Source: Glaciecola petra (GTDB lineage Bacteria; Pseudomonadota; Gammaproteobacteria; Enterobacterales; Alteromonadaceae). From it: a stretch of 64,000 bases of DNA. The DNA lies in NCBI RefSeq assembly GCF_031846345.1, contig NZ_JAVRHX010000007.1, positions 78,385 to 142,384 of the forward strand, written 5' to 3'. Numbering within the stretch: position 1 is the first letter of the stretch; each line of letters starts with the position of its first letter. This document shows positions 18,253 through 26,615 of this stretch, one piece after another. Below the pieces are notes generated by a model, which was given only the letters and a program-made list of their open reading frames with translations, was not told where the DNA came from and did no database searches. The position numbers and the translations under genes were made by a program.

Positions 18253-19341
18253 CTAGTCTTCGTTCAAAGAGATCATGATTCCGCGTTGACCATCGACTTT
18301 GTTATCCAACAGACCTTCCCAAATAGAAATAGCCTGTTCGGTGCCGCGGTGGAATTCATTCTTCAGCAGACTTTTAAGTTTTATTGATAGTTGTGCTGAG
18401 GCCATGAAATTTTGCTGAATAAAAACAGCAGCACCGAGTTCCTTCGCTCGCTTCTCAGCGTGTGTAGGTGTGAAATATAGTTCGGGTTTTGGCCCAGGAA
18501 GTTTGTATTCGAATTGCGTACTGTCCCAATGAGTAGCGCCAACCAATTGGCTCGACTTGATATCGTTTTTAAGGTGATTATGTAGTGCCGAAATAACACC
18601 TTTGTTTCCAGACATATCTAGGTAAAGACTAGGAATCTTTTGGATCTGCTCTACATCAGCATAGGTAATTAGCTCGTCACAAACTTCCAAACTTCGAACA
18701 AACTCTATGTTGCGAGGCGACGTAAGCCCGACGACTTTGCCTTTGTACCCATTCTCTCTGAGGAAAGCTGCAGTACTGTAGCCTGTTTTTGAAGAGACAG
18801 AACCGACGATAATTTGCTCTGCTTCGAAATAATCGTTGCATTGAGCGAAATCTGCTAGCACGTAACCAGTCATGTAAAGCGGAAACAGCACACAACGCTC
18901 AATTTCGAGCATCTTCATCATTTCTGGCTCTGACTGACATCTGGGATAATTATTGTAGAGCGGTGGAAGTGATAGTCTATGTTCAGACGTGTCTATCAAA
19001 AATTGATCTTTAGCTTTACCTATTTGCAAGTCTGTATGGCTTGCCATTGGGAAAAAACCATTGATTCTCTCACCTACACTAATATCATTGTGACTACTTT
19101 CGATAACATCTGCCATGCCCCAAACCGTTACATTTCCCCATTTCTCATCCATACCTGTGGGATAAAACTGCCAATACTTGAACAACTCACCGCTTACCGC
19201 ATAACTGACGTTGTTTGAAGTTAATGCAAACTTGTCAATTCTTACTCTAATGCAACCTTCATCTAATTGAGGGGCGTCCTTACAAACCACTTTAGTTTCT
19301 CGGAAGTTCTTTTTGTTTACCCAAATTTCTGTGATTTTCAT
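18253..19341 (-). CDS. DUF2855 family protein
   Basis: A 362-residue protein of the DUF2855 family. Segments VRIDKFALTSNNVSYAVSGE near residues 33-52 and LYMTGYVLADF, then IIVGSVSSKTGYSTAAFL (a Rossmann-like entry), are characteristic. The general layout resembles medium-chain dehydrogenases without the zinc ligands, so an NAD(P)-dependent redox role is possible. No activity is established as far as I know. It lies 11 nt before the dehalogenase-like gene and 12 nt after the 210-residue unknown, in the same operon. DUF2855 proteins have no clear housekeeping role, which fits a specialised pathway. Confidence 0.82.
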   Translation of the reverse strand: MKITEIWVNKKNFRETKVVCKDAPQLDEGCIRVRIDKFALTSNNVSYAVSGELFKYWQFYPTGMDEKWGNVTVWGMADVIESSHNDISVGERINGFFPMASHTDLQIGKAKDQFLIDTSEHRLSLPPLYNNYPRCQSEPEMMKMLEIERCVLFPLYMTGYVLADFAQCNDYFEAEQIIVGSVSSKTGYSTAAFLRENGYKGKVVGLTSPRNIEFVRSLEVCDELITYADVEQIQKIPSLYLDMSGNKGVISALHNHLKNDIKSSQLVGATHWDSTQFEYKLPGPKPELYFTPTHAEKRAKELGAAVFIQQNFMASAQLSIKLKSLLKNEFHRGTEQAISIWEGLLDNKVDGQRGIMISLNED

Positions 19342-19353
19342 TTTATTAAATCT

Positions 19354-19986
19354 CTAAATAGTGGTTAACGCTATCTGTGCAATGCAGCACATTAAAAGTA
19401 TTAGCAACGGGACTGAATACTGGGGTCGCATGAATAATGAAACTTTAATTTCAATTGGTACATTCAGGGTGTTTTTCATTGACGATACTTTGGTTTCAAG
19501 AGCTCCTTTTGAACCTTTTGGCCTGCTCGGAGCAACGATTTTTGCGAAATCTCTACGAGAGCGCCAGCGAACCATCGCGAGCATTGGAAACTCCATTTTG
19601 TCTTCTGTTCCCCAAGTATCAATGTGACCACCAACTCGATAAGCTTGTTGGACTGGGTGGCATCCATGCTTAAGCAATGTAGGCAATATTTGCTTCATAT
19701 ATGATTGAGCTCCAGACAACGCATCCTGTGATTCACCCGTTACTGGGTTTTTCACTTTTCCCTTATTAAGGGTTATGAAATTTGCCATGCAAAAATCTTT
19801 ACCGTTATCTTCCTCAAGAAACTGTCTTATTACGCCTGCATCGGTATTGGAGCTGAATGGAAGTTCAGGAAATTTTTCCATGAAGTCTTCAATCTCTTTC
19901 TTCGTCATTGGGCCTTTCCAATTGAAATACCACCGCAAAAAGAGGACTTCTAACGCAATTCCAGTAATAAAAATTTCCCAAATCAT
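19354..19986 (-). CDS. unknown protein with two terminal membrane helices
   Basis: I do not recognise this 210-residue protein. It starts with a hydrophobic helix (IFITGIALEVLFLRWYF) and ends with another (VPLLILLMCCIAQIAL). The soluble middle has FMEKFPELPFSSNTDAG, VGGHIDTWG and FPMLAMVRWRSRRDFAKI, which looks like a dimeric alpha/beta ferredoxin-like (DUF1330/EthD type) repeat tethered to the membrane, but this is only an impression. It is the second gene of the six-gene operon, 12 nt before the DUF2855 gene. Confidence 0.7.
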   Translation of the reverse strand: MIWEIFITGIALEVLFLRWYFNWKGPMTKKEIEDFMEKFPELPFSSNTDAGVIRQFLEEDNGKDFCMANFITLNKGKVKNPVTGESQDALSGAQSYMKQILPTLLKHGCHPVQQAYRVGGHIDTWGTEDKMEFPMLAMVRWRSRRDFAKIVAPSRPKGSKGALETKVSSMKNTLNVPIEIKVSLFMRPQYSVPLLILLMCCIAQIALTTI

Positions 19987-20103
19987 TTTGTTATCCTGAT
20001 TGTAAGATTAGTGTCGTCATTTGACTGAAGGTGACAGGTTTCCAAAGATACCGTTTATGGAGAAGCCTGATTACCTGCAACATCAATACCGAAATGTTAA
20101 GTC

Positions 20104-20730
20104 TTAATTCTTGTATTCATTTGGCAGCGCAACGGGGCCTTGAAAGCTTCTTGTTTCTTGCCCTTTAGCTGGAAACCAAAAATATACGGTAGTGGGTTGT
20201 GGTAATTCTAAAATCAAGGGCGTTTTGAGTTTGATCTCTCTTAAGGTGGCTCCTTCGGGAAACTCAAGTTGATCATCATTTCTGCCTGATCCAACCACTT
20301 CAACATAGTCATTAGTACCAATGGTCATGACTTTAAGGGTTCTACCAGCATCAAAAGCTAGAACGTGATCTTTATCAATTAAGCCTTTCTTAGGCAGCCC
20401 ATCTTTTTCAGCGTCTTCCATATCTTCAACATATGCGTTTTGAACCCAATCGTAACCTGCGAAGGACTTTAGAGTGACTGTAGTTTTATCTAGTGTAGAT
20501 CTTCTAAATAAGCAGTAGTCGTAAGAAGGAGTCGCAAGTCCAGTTAAAACAAAACCTGTTGGCATATCGGTAATTTTCTTAAAATCACCTTTTGAAACTG
20601 GAGTCGTGGCCATCCATATACCGCGACTTTCAAAATCGATGCACTCCATTAGTTTTGCATCTCTGTCAGCATCGATTGTGCAAGCATTTCCAAGACTAAG
20701 TTCGTTTAAAGCTTCCAATGTTTTATTCAT
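20104..20730 (-). CDS. unknown soluble protein, first gene of the sulfatase/BASS operon
   Basis: I do not recognise the family. The longest frame starts at a TTG (20790), but I prefer the ATG at 20730 (208 residues). GGAG lies 6 nt upstream of it, and the start overlaps the stop codon of an upstream reading frame, which fits translational coupling. The protein looks soluble and beta-rich: FESRGIWMATTP, PTGFVLTGLATPSYDYCLF, VYFWFPAKGQ near the C-terminus, and no signal peptide or membrane helix. It leads the leftward operon that continues with the 210-residue membrane protein after 117 nt, a longer gap than elsewhere in the operon. Confidence 0.7.
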   Translation of the reverse strand: MNKTLEALNELSLGNACTIDADRDAKLMECIDFESRGIWMATTPVSKGDFKKITDMPTGFVLTGLATPSYDYCLFRRSTLDKTTVTLKSFAGYDWVQNAYVEDMEDAEKDGLPKKGLIDKDHVLAFDAGRTLKVMTIGTNDYVEVVGSGRNDDQLEFPEGATLREIKLKTPLILELPQPTTVYFWFPAKGQETRSFQGPVALPNEYKN

Positions 20731-20845
20731 CATGGTCTCCGCTGAGTGTGTCCAGTGCTGTCCTAATTTGTCGTTTCTGCTCGGGCTCAAAGGCTTCTAA
20801 GCATTCTGATTGCTCTAAAGTTCGGACGCGTAAGTTCCACTCTAA
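20723..20845 (-). pseudogene. 3' fragment of an upstream gene (possibly a MarR-type regulator tail)
   Basis: A 40-codon open frame without a start codon reads LEQSECLEAFEPEQKRQIRT, then ALDTL, and ends with TAA inside the start region of the next gene. The text resembles the C-terminal helix of MarR/TetR-type regulators (xxLSPEQxxxLRxALDxL). Its stop overlaps the next gene's ATG as in coupled genes. The missing 5' part would have to lie where the operators now stand, so a deletion is suggested. Family assignment is weak. Confidence 0.3.
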
Positions 20846-20861
20846 TTAGTACCAATATAAG

Positions 20862-20884
20862 TTATGACATACAATATGTCATAA
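20862..20884. promoter_or_regulatory. perfect 23-bp palindrome, island operator
   Basis: Arms TTATGACAT and ATGTCATAA around ACAAT: nine perfect base pairs each side. It is the best copy of the island pattern (core 20865-20881, TGACAT-ACAAT-ATGTCA). On the minus strand ATGACA in its arm could be a -35 box, 17 bp before TATATT, driving the leftward six-gene operon. Confidence 0.7.
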
Positions 20885-20950
20885 CAATAAATTGGATGCA
20901 AGAACTCGTTTATCCGCAATTGGAAGATAAAATTGACTTTTTATTTAAAA

Positions 20951-20967
20951 TGTCATTATATGTGACA
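20951..20967. promoter_or_regulatory. island operator before the SDR/MBL operon
   Basis: TGTCAT-TATAT-GTGACA, 33 nt before the SDR start codon at 21001. A possible promoter for that gene is TTGACT (20933-20938) with an 18-bp spacer and TATATG, so the operator would cover the -10 box. Confidence 0.6.
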
Positions 20968-21000
20968 ATATCTATTATTGACTGGTCTTCAAAGTAAAAA

Positions 21001-21846
21001 ATGAAAACTCGTAATGTCGATCAAAAGTTAGCGGTTATAACTGGCGGGTCTAGTGGGCTTGGGCTAGCTATTGGTGAAGCGCTCGCAAATGAAGGATTTG
21101 ATCTTTTATTGATTGCCAGAGATGAATTGAAACTTACATCTGTGAAGCGCGAATTAACAGAAAAGTACAAAGTTAAAATCCACATTGCCAGTATTGATGT
21201 CACTAACCCTAAACAAGTAAGTTTATTAAGAGACATCGTTCTCAATATTGCTCCTAGCGCCGATTTGGTTGTTAATAGTGCAGGAATAGTGAGTGCTGGC
21301 CTACTCGTTGAGACTCCTCTAGAAGAGTGGGATCGCCTCTATGCTTTTAACGTTAAAGGTGTTGTTTCTGTTTTGCAGACTCTATTGCCGGATATGCTTA
21401 TACAATCTGAGAACGATGGTGTTTCTAGGCACATTGTCAATATCGCTTCAGCCTCATCAGTATTAAATCTTGCTGGAATGGCCGCTTATAGCGCAACAAA
21501 GGCAGGTGTTATTACTATCAGTGAAACATTGGCGCATGAACTACATTCCAAAAATATTGGAGTAACCGCAGTCTGCCCAGAGTTCGTTAAAACACCCATA
21601 GGCTCAAGTTTGAAATTGTTTGGCAGAATGGATAGCCCTCGGTCCAGAAAACAAGTTCAGAAGATGTTTGAAAAGAGCACGATTACTCCAGCTGAATTGG
21701 CACAAAGAACGTTGGATGCTGTTTCCAAAAATTCAATTGTAATCATGGCTGGAAGACAAGCATCGTTAGCTAACGTTTTAAAGCGGATCGCACCTAACTT
21801 GTTTTTCAAGCTTATCCATAAGTTGTTTTCCTCCTCAAAGCAGTAG
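21001..21846 (+). CDS. short-chain dehydrogenase/reductase (SDR)
   Basis: A 281-residue SDR: cofactor motif TGGSSGLGLAIG at about 14-25, NSAG near 96-99, the catalytic Ser in NIASASSVLN and the YSATK motif, and the proline-containing CPEFVKTPI loop. The length and C-terminal helices resemble SDRs that act on bulky or membrane-associated substrates (DltE/3-ketosphinganine reductase-like), but the substrate cannot be inferred. It is divergent from the sulfatase/BASS operon; the 155-bp gap before it holds two operators. The MBL hydrolase gene follows after 64 nt and is probably co-transcribed. Confidence 0.9.
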   Translation: MKTRNVDQKLAVITGGSSGLGLAIGEALANEGFDLLLIARDELKLTSVKRELTEKYKVKIHIASIDVTNPKQVSLLRDIVLNIAPSADLVVNSAGIVSAGLLVETPLEEWDRLYAFNVKGVVSVLQTLLPDMLIQSENDGVSRHIVNIASASSVLNLAGMAAYSATKAGVITISETLAHELHSKNIGVTAVCPEFVKTPIGSSLKLFGRMDSPRSRKQVQKMFEKSTITPAELAQRTLDAVSKNSIVIMAGRQASLANVLKRIAPNLFFKLIHKLFSSSKQ

Positions 21847-21910
21847 GTAAGGCCAGACATGTAGTTTCTAACTCTCCCAAATAAAATTTGAAAAATATAA
21901 GGAGTGTAAA

Positions 21911-22981
21911 TTGAAAAAATACGGTTTAGTAGCATTAGCCGCAGCTTTTGTATTAATTGCGTTTATGAATAGAGAGAGCATCACGATAGCTTTATTAAAG
22001 AAAACGATTAAGGGGAATTTAGAAACCAGCTTGAAAGAGCAATTGGGTGACGGTTTACATGTGTATATATGTGGTGCAGGGTCACCAATGCCAGATATAA
22101 AACGTTCAGGCCCATGTACGGCAATAATTGTAAACGACTTAGTGCTTGTTTTTGATGTGGGCTCAGGTTCTTCACGAAATTTGTCTTTAGGCCAAATACC
22201 ACAATCTCAGATTGGGGCTGTGTTTTTGACTCATTTTCACTCTGATCATATTGATGGGCTTGGAGAAATCATAATGCAAAGATGGGCGGCGAGTTCAGCG
22301 AAAGAGCCATTAGAAATTTATGGGCCAAATGGCCTTGGGAAAGTTGTAGATGGTTTCAATCAGGCCTATTCGCATGATGACAAATACAGAATGGCTCACC
22401 ATGGAATGATTACCATGCCACCAGGGGGAAGGGATGCAGTATCAATGACATTTGAACAACCAGAGAAAGGTGTTTTAAGGACTGTTTATGAACTAAATGG
22501 CTTAACAGTTTCCGCTTTCTCAGTAGCTCATAGTCCTGTTGAAGCCGCTGTAGGGTACCGAATTGATTACCAAAACCGGTCCGTTGTAATAAGCGGAGAT
22601 ACTGTAAAATCAGAAAATATTATATTGCATGCTAAAGGTTCTGATTTATTGATTCATGAGGCGCTTTCTTCTGAAATCTTGGGGTTGATAACTGAACAAG
22701 CAGAAGCCGCAGGACGAAACAACATCGCAAAAATCACTCACGATATTCTCGATTACCATGCTACACCTTTAGAGGCCGCTGCAGTTGCTCAAGAAGCAAA
22801 AGTTGATTTTCTGCTATTCAATCACATAGTTCCGCCCCTTCCTTTAATCACAATGGAGGAAATGTTTGTTAAAGGGGTAGATGGGGTTTTTACAGGAGAC
22901 TATGAAATATCAAAAGACGGTACATTGGTAACACTATCTTTAACAACTGACGAAATAACAATAAGAGAATTGATTTGGTAA
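21911..22981 (+). CDS. exported MBL-fold metallo-hydrolase (AtsA/RNase Z-like)
   Basis: A 356-residue metallo-beta-lactamase-fold protein. It uses a TTG start, supported by AAGGAG 6 nt upstream. Residues about 3-19 form a signal or anchor helix, placing the enzyme outside the cytoplasm. The zinc motif HFHSDH is at 108-113; further ligands are His in VAHSPVEAAVG, Asp in VISGDT and His in LLFNHIVPP. The architecture is that of the RNase Z / AtsA arylsulfatase branch; because it is exported, tRNA processing is unlikely and sulfatase, phosphodiesterase or lactonase roles are more plausible. Its stop codon abuts the convergent DsbA-like gene with no gap. Confidence 0.88.
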   Translation: MKKYGLVALAAAFVLIAFMNRESITIALLKKTIKGNLETSLKEQLGDGLHVYICGAGSPMPDIKRSGPCTAIIVNDLVLVFDVGSGSSRNLSLGQIPQSQIGAVFLTHFHSDHIDGLGEIIMQRWAASSAKEPLEIYGPNGLGKVVDGFNQAYSHDDKYRMAHHGMITMPPGGRDAVSMTFEQPEKGVLRTVYELNGLTVSAFSVAHSPVEAAVGYRIDYQNRSVVISGDTVKSENIILHAKGSDLLIHEALSSEILGLITEQAEAAGRNNIAKITHDILDYHATPLEAAAVAQEAKVDFLLFNHIVPPLPLITMEEMFVKGVDGVFTGDYEISKDGTLVTLSLTTDEITIRELIW

Positions 22982-24298
22982 TTATTCTAAATCTAAAGAC
23001 ATTCGAATTTCGGCTTCGACAAATGACAATTTGTCCTGACCAAAAACAACAGTGTTAGAAAAACGAAAACATGGAACTCCCCACAGACCTAATGAATAAA
23101 GTTCTTCTAAATTTGATTTAGCCCAATTTTTCCAACCCTGATTATTGATCAGCATCTTTGCTTTTTGCCAATCTAAGCCTGACTCTTCAACAATTTTTCT
23201 CAAACCGGAGTCCGTTTCTGACTTAGTCCTTTCACCCCAAACTGCTCTCATAAAATTTTGCATGTATTGAATCTCTTTACCTTCTTCCCGTGCATATTCG
23301 AATAGCGAGTAACATCTTTCGACCCCAGTTCCTAAAGGGTCTGCAATTTTACCGAAGGGAAGTCCAAGCAACTTTGCTTCACGTTTCGTATCCAATGCTA
23401 TATACAATCCTTTCCTAGGTGGAACTTTTAAGCCTCTCATCATCATCGGTAATACAGGTTTAAGAATAAGACTGATGTTGTAATGTTTTGCTAATTTCGC
23501 TGATTTCATTAAACCCAAATAAGAATAAGGACTGCGAACAGAGAAAAAAATCTCCAAGTTCATTCTCCTACTTTGGGAAGTTATTGCACTCTCGGAAAAA
23601 GGTAGGTAAAGCTTATGGAGTCTGTCGTATTTTACGAGTTTATCTGAGTGGTTGCTTACAATAAGACTATTGAGCCTATTTTCGAGGTGCTGCAAGCGCT
23701 CTAGTCCCCAATACCATTCATCTCCATAGTTAATGGTTGCAGATAAATAATGTCCGCCTTTTTTCAGCAGTTTCTCATTTTTGAGAAGTTGGCTAACATA
23801 TAATTTTCGGTTTAGCTGCATGTCTCCACTAAGTAAGTTTTGAACATCGCTTTTACTTTCTCTCCAAAACGCATCAAATAGTGAGGTTGCAAGCTTTAAG
23901 AAATCAGGTTTTGACTCCCAAGCGACTAGTTGAAGGCTTGCCTGCATAAGTAATTGTGTGTTTTCGGTGACTAGCATTGGAGCTTTCAAACCATACAAAC
24001 CAGCCATCTTTTGACAGTCTTCTAATACATTTTTGTCCCAAAGTTGAGGTTCAGGAAACATATCAAGTTGGCGTTTTTTAACAGTTTTGACGTCAAGCTC
24101 AACACCAAAACGTTGTTTTAGTTCAGGGAGAACTTGTAAAAGAAGATAGCTTGCGGGATCGTCAATCGCAATGTACACATTTAAGCAATGGGAGTAGCCT
24201 GCTTGTTGTCTTTTCTTTTCAAACTGATTTCGTATTCTAGCTTGTCTTGAATCGCTCAATAAAAACTCTGTAACGAGTGATCTGATCGTATTTTTCAT
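22982..24298 (-). CDS. tandem DsbA-like / HCCA isomerase-like protein
   Basis: A 438-residue protein with two thioredoxin/DsbA-like units. The C-terminal half has IFFSVRSPYSYLGL, KPVLPMMMRGLKVPP and a WGVPCFRF end, matching the kappa-GST/2-hydroxychromene-2-carboxylate isomerase pattern (SPYSYL with the glutathione-binding Ser). The N-terminal half (CLNVYIAIDDPASYLLLQVL) looks like a degenerate copy of the same fold, with DPASYLL where the other has SPYSYL. HCCA isomerases are glutathione-dependent and act in aromatic catabolism. The fused double form is unusual. It is monocistronic, divergent from the fourth GST-like gene, with an operator between them. Confidence 0.82.
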   Translation of the reverse strand: MKNTIRSLVTEFLLSDSRQARIRNQFEKKRQQAGYSHCLNVYIAIDDPASYLLLQVLPELKQRFGVELDVKTVKKRQLDMFPEPQLWDKNVLEDCQKMAGLYGLKAPMLVTENTQLLMQASLQLVAWESKPDFLKLATSLFDAFWRESKSDVQNLLSGDMQLNRKLYVSQLLKNEKLLKKGGHYLSATINYGDEWYWGLERLQHLENRLNSLIVSNHSDKLVKYDRLHKLYLPFSESAITSQSRRMNLEIFFSVRSPYSYLGLMKSAKLAKHYNISLILKPVLPMMMRGLKVPPRKGLYIALDTKREAKLLGLPFGKIADPLGTGVERCYSLFEYAREEGKEIQYMQNFMRAVWGERTKSETDSGLRKIVEESGLDWQKAKMLINNQGWKNWAKSNLEELYSLGLWGVPCFRFSNTVVFGQDKLSFVEAEIRMSLDLE

Positions 24299-24377
24299 AG
24301 CCCTCTAATTTCCTTGTCTGATTCAAAACCGATTCAGAGGAATCGAAATTACTTGCAAATTTGGACGGTTATATTAA

Positions 24378-24395
24378 TGTCACATTATGTGTCAA
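24378..24395 (-). promoter_or_regulatory. promoter and operator between the DsbA-like and GST-like genes
   Basis: The operator is TGTCAC-ATTAT-GTGTCA (24378-24394). On the minus strand TTGACA (24395-24390), a 16-bp spacer and TATAAC form a sigma-70 promoter for the DsbA-like gene, with the operator covering the -35 box and spacer. On the plus strand AATATATA follows the site, so the divergent GST-like gene may be controlled by it too. Confidence 0.6.
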
Positions 24396-24426
24396 TATAT
24401 AGTCAATAAACTTTGGAGTCAAAACC

Positions 24427-25533
24427 TTGGGAAAAGCTTATACCTTTTACGGATGGGAATTGTCCTACTTTGCCGGGAAGTTAAGAGGATACTTAAATTA
24501 CAAGAAAATCGAATACATTCATAAAGATCCAAACTTTATTGATTTGATGTATCGATTTCCAAAGGTAATAGGTTCCTCTTCAATGCCTGTCATAAAAACA
24601 GATACAGGAGAGTGGTTGTCTGATACGACCGAGATAATTGAAAAACTAGAGAGAATTCATCCACAACCGTCTATTGAAGTCACCACACCACGATTAAAAA
24701 TTATTTCAATGCTACTAGAGGCATGGTTTGACGATAGTTGGCTAACGCCGGCGCTGTATACAAGATGGTTGTTCCCTGAATCTTTCTCAGTCTTTAAAAA
24801 TGAAGGAGGCAAAGCTCTACTTCCCTTTTTTCCCAAATTCATTAGAGAGTTTGCGATTGAAAAGACTGGAATGGCCCGCATGCGTTTGTATTTGTCAAGC
24901 ATGGGCGTATCAGATTCACAAGTGAAAATCATAGATATGTGGTTACGTGAGCAACTGAAGGCACTCGATACTCATTTTTCATCACAAAAGTACCTTTTAG
25001 GCAATCGCCCGACAATTGCAGATTATGGTTTACTTGGCCCCATGTATGGTCATTTAAATAGAGACCCTTGGCCTAAAAAGGAGCTCATGGATAAACTGCC
25101 CAACCTTAGGAATTGGGTCTCTCGAACCCATGGTGGTTTCGACGACTATGACAAGCTTTCGGCAAATGATAAATTGCCTGAAACGCTATTGCCAATTTTA
25201 CATACTGTGGCAAATGAGTTTATTCCTATGGTTAACACTACCGTTGAACTGTCTAAACAATACGTAATAAAAGCAAATAAGGTGAAAGGAGATAGGTTGC
25301 CTAGGCAATTTAAGAATGTTGAATTTCCGATGGGAGAGGGCGTCTTTAGGCGCAATGTTTTCAGTTATACACTCTGGATGATGCAGAGAATAAAAAGTGA
25401 ATACGATCGCTTTGATGTTGATCAAAAACAGAGTGTAGATGCACTCTTGACAGAATTGGGTATGGGTAATTTAATGGAATCTTCTTTCGGACCCAAGTTA
25501 GAACGATCTGGTTTAGGCGTTAAGCTAGCTTAA
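24427..25533 (+). CDS. GST-like protein, paralogue 4
   Basis: A 368-residue member of the long GST-like family; it starts at a TTG (24427), with TTTGGAG 8 nt upstream. Motifs line up with paralogue 3: YFAGKLRGYLNYKKIEY, SMPVIKTDTGEWLSDTTEII, LLGNRPTIADYGLLGPMYGH, and FSYTLWMMQRIKSE in the extra C-terminal region. It ends GPKLERSGLGVKL, as paralogue 3 ends GPKVERYGLQVRL. Such close similarity points to a duplication within the island. It is alone on its strand, between the DsbA-like and the second dehalogenase-like gene. Confidence 0.83.
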   Translation: MGKAYTFYGWELSYFAGKLRGYLNYKKIEYIHKDPNFIDLMYRFPKVIGSSSMPVIKTDTGEWLSDTTEIIEKLERIHPQPSIEVTTPRLKIISMLLEAWFDDSWLTPALYTRWLFPESFSVFKNEGGKALLPFFPKFIREFAIEKTGMARMRLYLSSMGVSDSQVKIIDMWLREQLKALDTHFSSQKYLLGNRPTIADYGLLGPMYGHLNRDPWPKKELMDKLPNLRNWVSRTHGGFDDYDKLSANDKLPETLLPILHTVANEFIPMVNTTVELSKQYVIKANKVKGDRLPRQFKNVEFPMGEGVFRRNVFSYTLWMMQRIKSEYDRFDVDQKQSVDALLTELGMGNLMESSFGPKLERSGLGVKLA

Positions 25534-25597
25534 GGTATGGTATTAAATCACTCCATGTTAATAACTTAACGCCAATTCAGAGTTGGTTGTTATGAGT

Positions 25598-26596
25598 TCA
25601 ACATGTCAGTACGTCTCTAATCGCCTCTACGCACTGCTCAGGCTGATCTTGTTGAACGAAGTGACCTGCAGGAGATATTCTTCTATGTGGCATGTCCTTA
25701 CAACCAGGAACATTTTGTAAAAACGCTTTGCCCAAACCTTTACTGACAGGATCATCATCAGAAAATGCTAGTAAGAATGGTTTGTCGAAGTCAGTTAGAC
25801 TAGAAAGTGCCTGTTTGTTTTCTTCTACTTCAGCGTCATCCGGGAATAAAGGTACTAAAGAAGGAAAGACTCTTACTGCTGCCATGAAGCTTTCATCTGG
25901 AAATGGAGCATTAAATGCAAGTTTTTCAGAGTCGGTGAGTTTTCGAGCAGAGCCTATCTGATCCAACATACAACTAATGTCTAAAAATTCACTGCTTTCA
26001 GCAGCAAACTTCCGCCAATATAAAAAACCAGGAAAACCAGTTCTATCTCTAAATTTACCATCCAATTCTGATGCTTTAACGACGGGTAAGGTTTTATAGG
26101 CCTCCCTCAAAAATCCAACCATTTCACTTGGTATTGGACCGGCCACTAACCCTCCATTTGATAAAACTACGCTCGAGAATTTACTTTTATTATTTGCGAC
26201 TATCCTTAGTCCAATGTTGGCTCCCCAGTCTTGAAGAAATACAGTTACATCAGAAACATTCATTTTTTCAAACCATTGACCGATCCAAGTAACATGTCTT
26301 GCATATGTATGGTCACTTTGCTGTGTCGGCTTATCTGAGCGGCCAAATCCGATAAGGTCTGGAGCAATCACTCTATATCCAGAATCCACTAATAAAGGGA
26401 TCATATCTCTATACAGATAACTCCACATGGGTTGACCGTGCATAAGAAGAATTATCTTACCATCGCGTGGGCCTTTGTCTAGATAATGGAGTCTTAATAA
26501 ACCTCCCTCAGTATCATCAATTTCCATATAATTCGGAGCAAATGAATAACCTTGTAAGTTTTCAAATCGTTCTTCTGGTGTTCGTTTAAATTCCAT
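25598..26596 (-). CDS. second haloalkane dehalogenase-like alpha/beta hydrolase
   Basis: A 332-residue DhlA-subfamily hydrolase. Motifs: KRTPEERFENLQGYSF at the start, LMHGQPMWSYLYRDMI (oxyanion region), LQDWGANIGL (Asp nucleophile plus halide-binding Trp), FSDDDPVSKG (acid) and SPAGHFVQQDQPE (His base; DhlA has a similar GHFVQE). The cap domain is longer than in the homologue at 17336, suggesting a different substrate pocket. It is monocistronic with its own operator upstream (26616) and ends 64 nt from the convergent GST-like gene. It is the last intact gene of the island. Confidence 0.86.
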   Translation of the reverse strand: MEFKRTPEERFENLQGYSFAPNYMEIDDTEGGLLRLHYLDKGPRDGKIILLMHGQPMWSYLYRDMIPLLVDSGYRVIAPDLIGFGRSDKPTQQSDHTYARHVTWIGQWFEKMNVSDVTVFLQDWGANIGLRIVANNKSKFSSVVLSNGGLVAGPIPSEMVGFLREAYKTLPVVKASELDGKFRDRTGFPGFLYWRKFAAESSEFLDISCMLDQIGSARKLTDSEKLAFNAPFPDESFMAAVRVFPSLVPLFPDDAEVEENKQALSSLTDFDKPFLLAFSDDDPVSKGLGKAFLQNVPGCKDMPHRRISPAGHFVQQDQPEQCVEAIRDVLTC

Positions 26597-26615
26597 AGCT
26601 CTTATTTTTAAGTAA

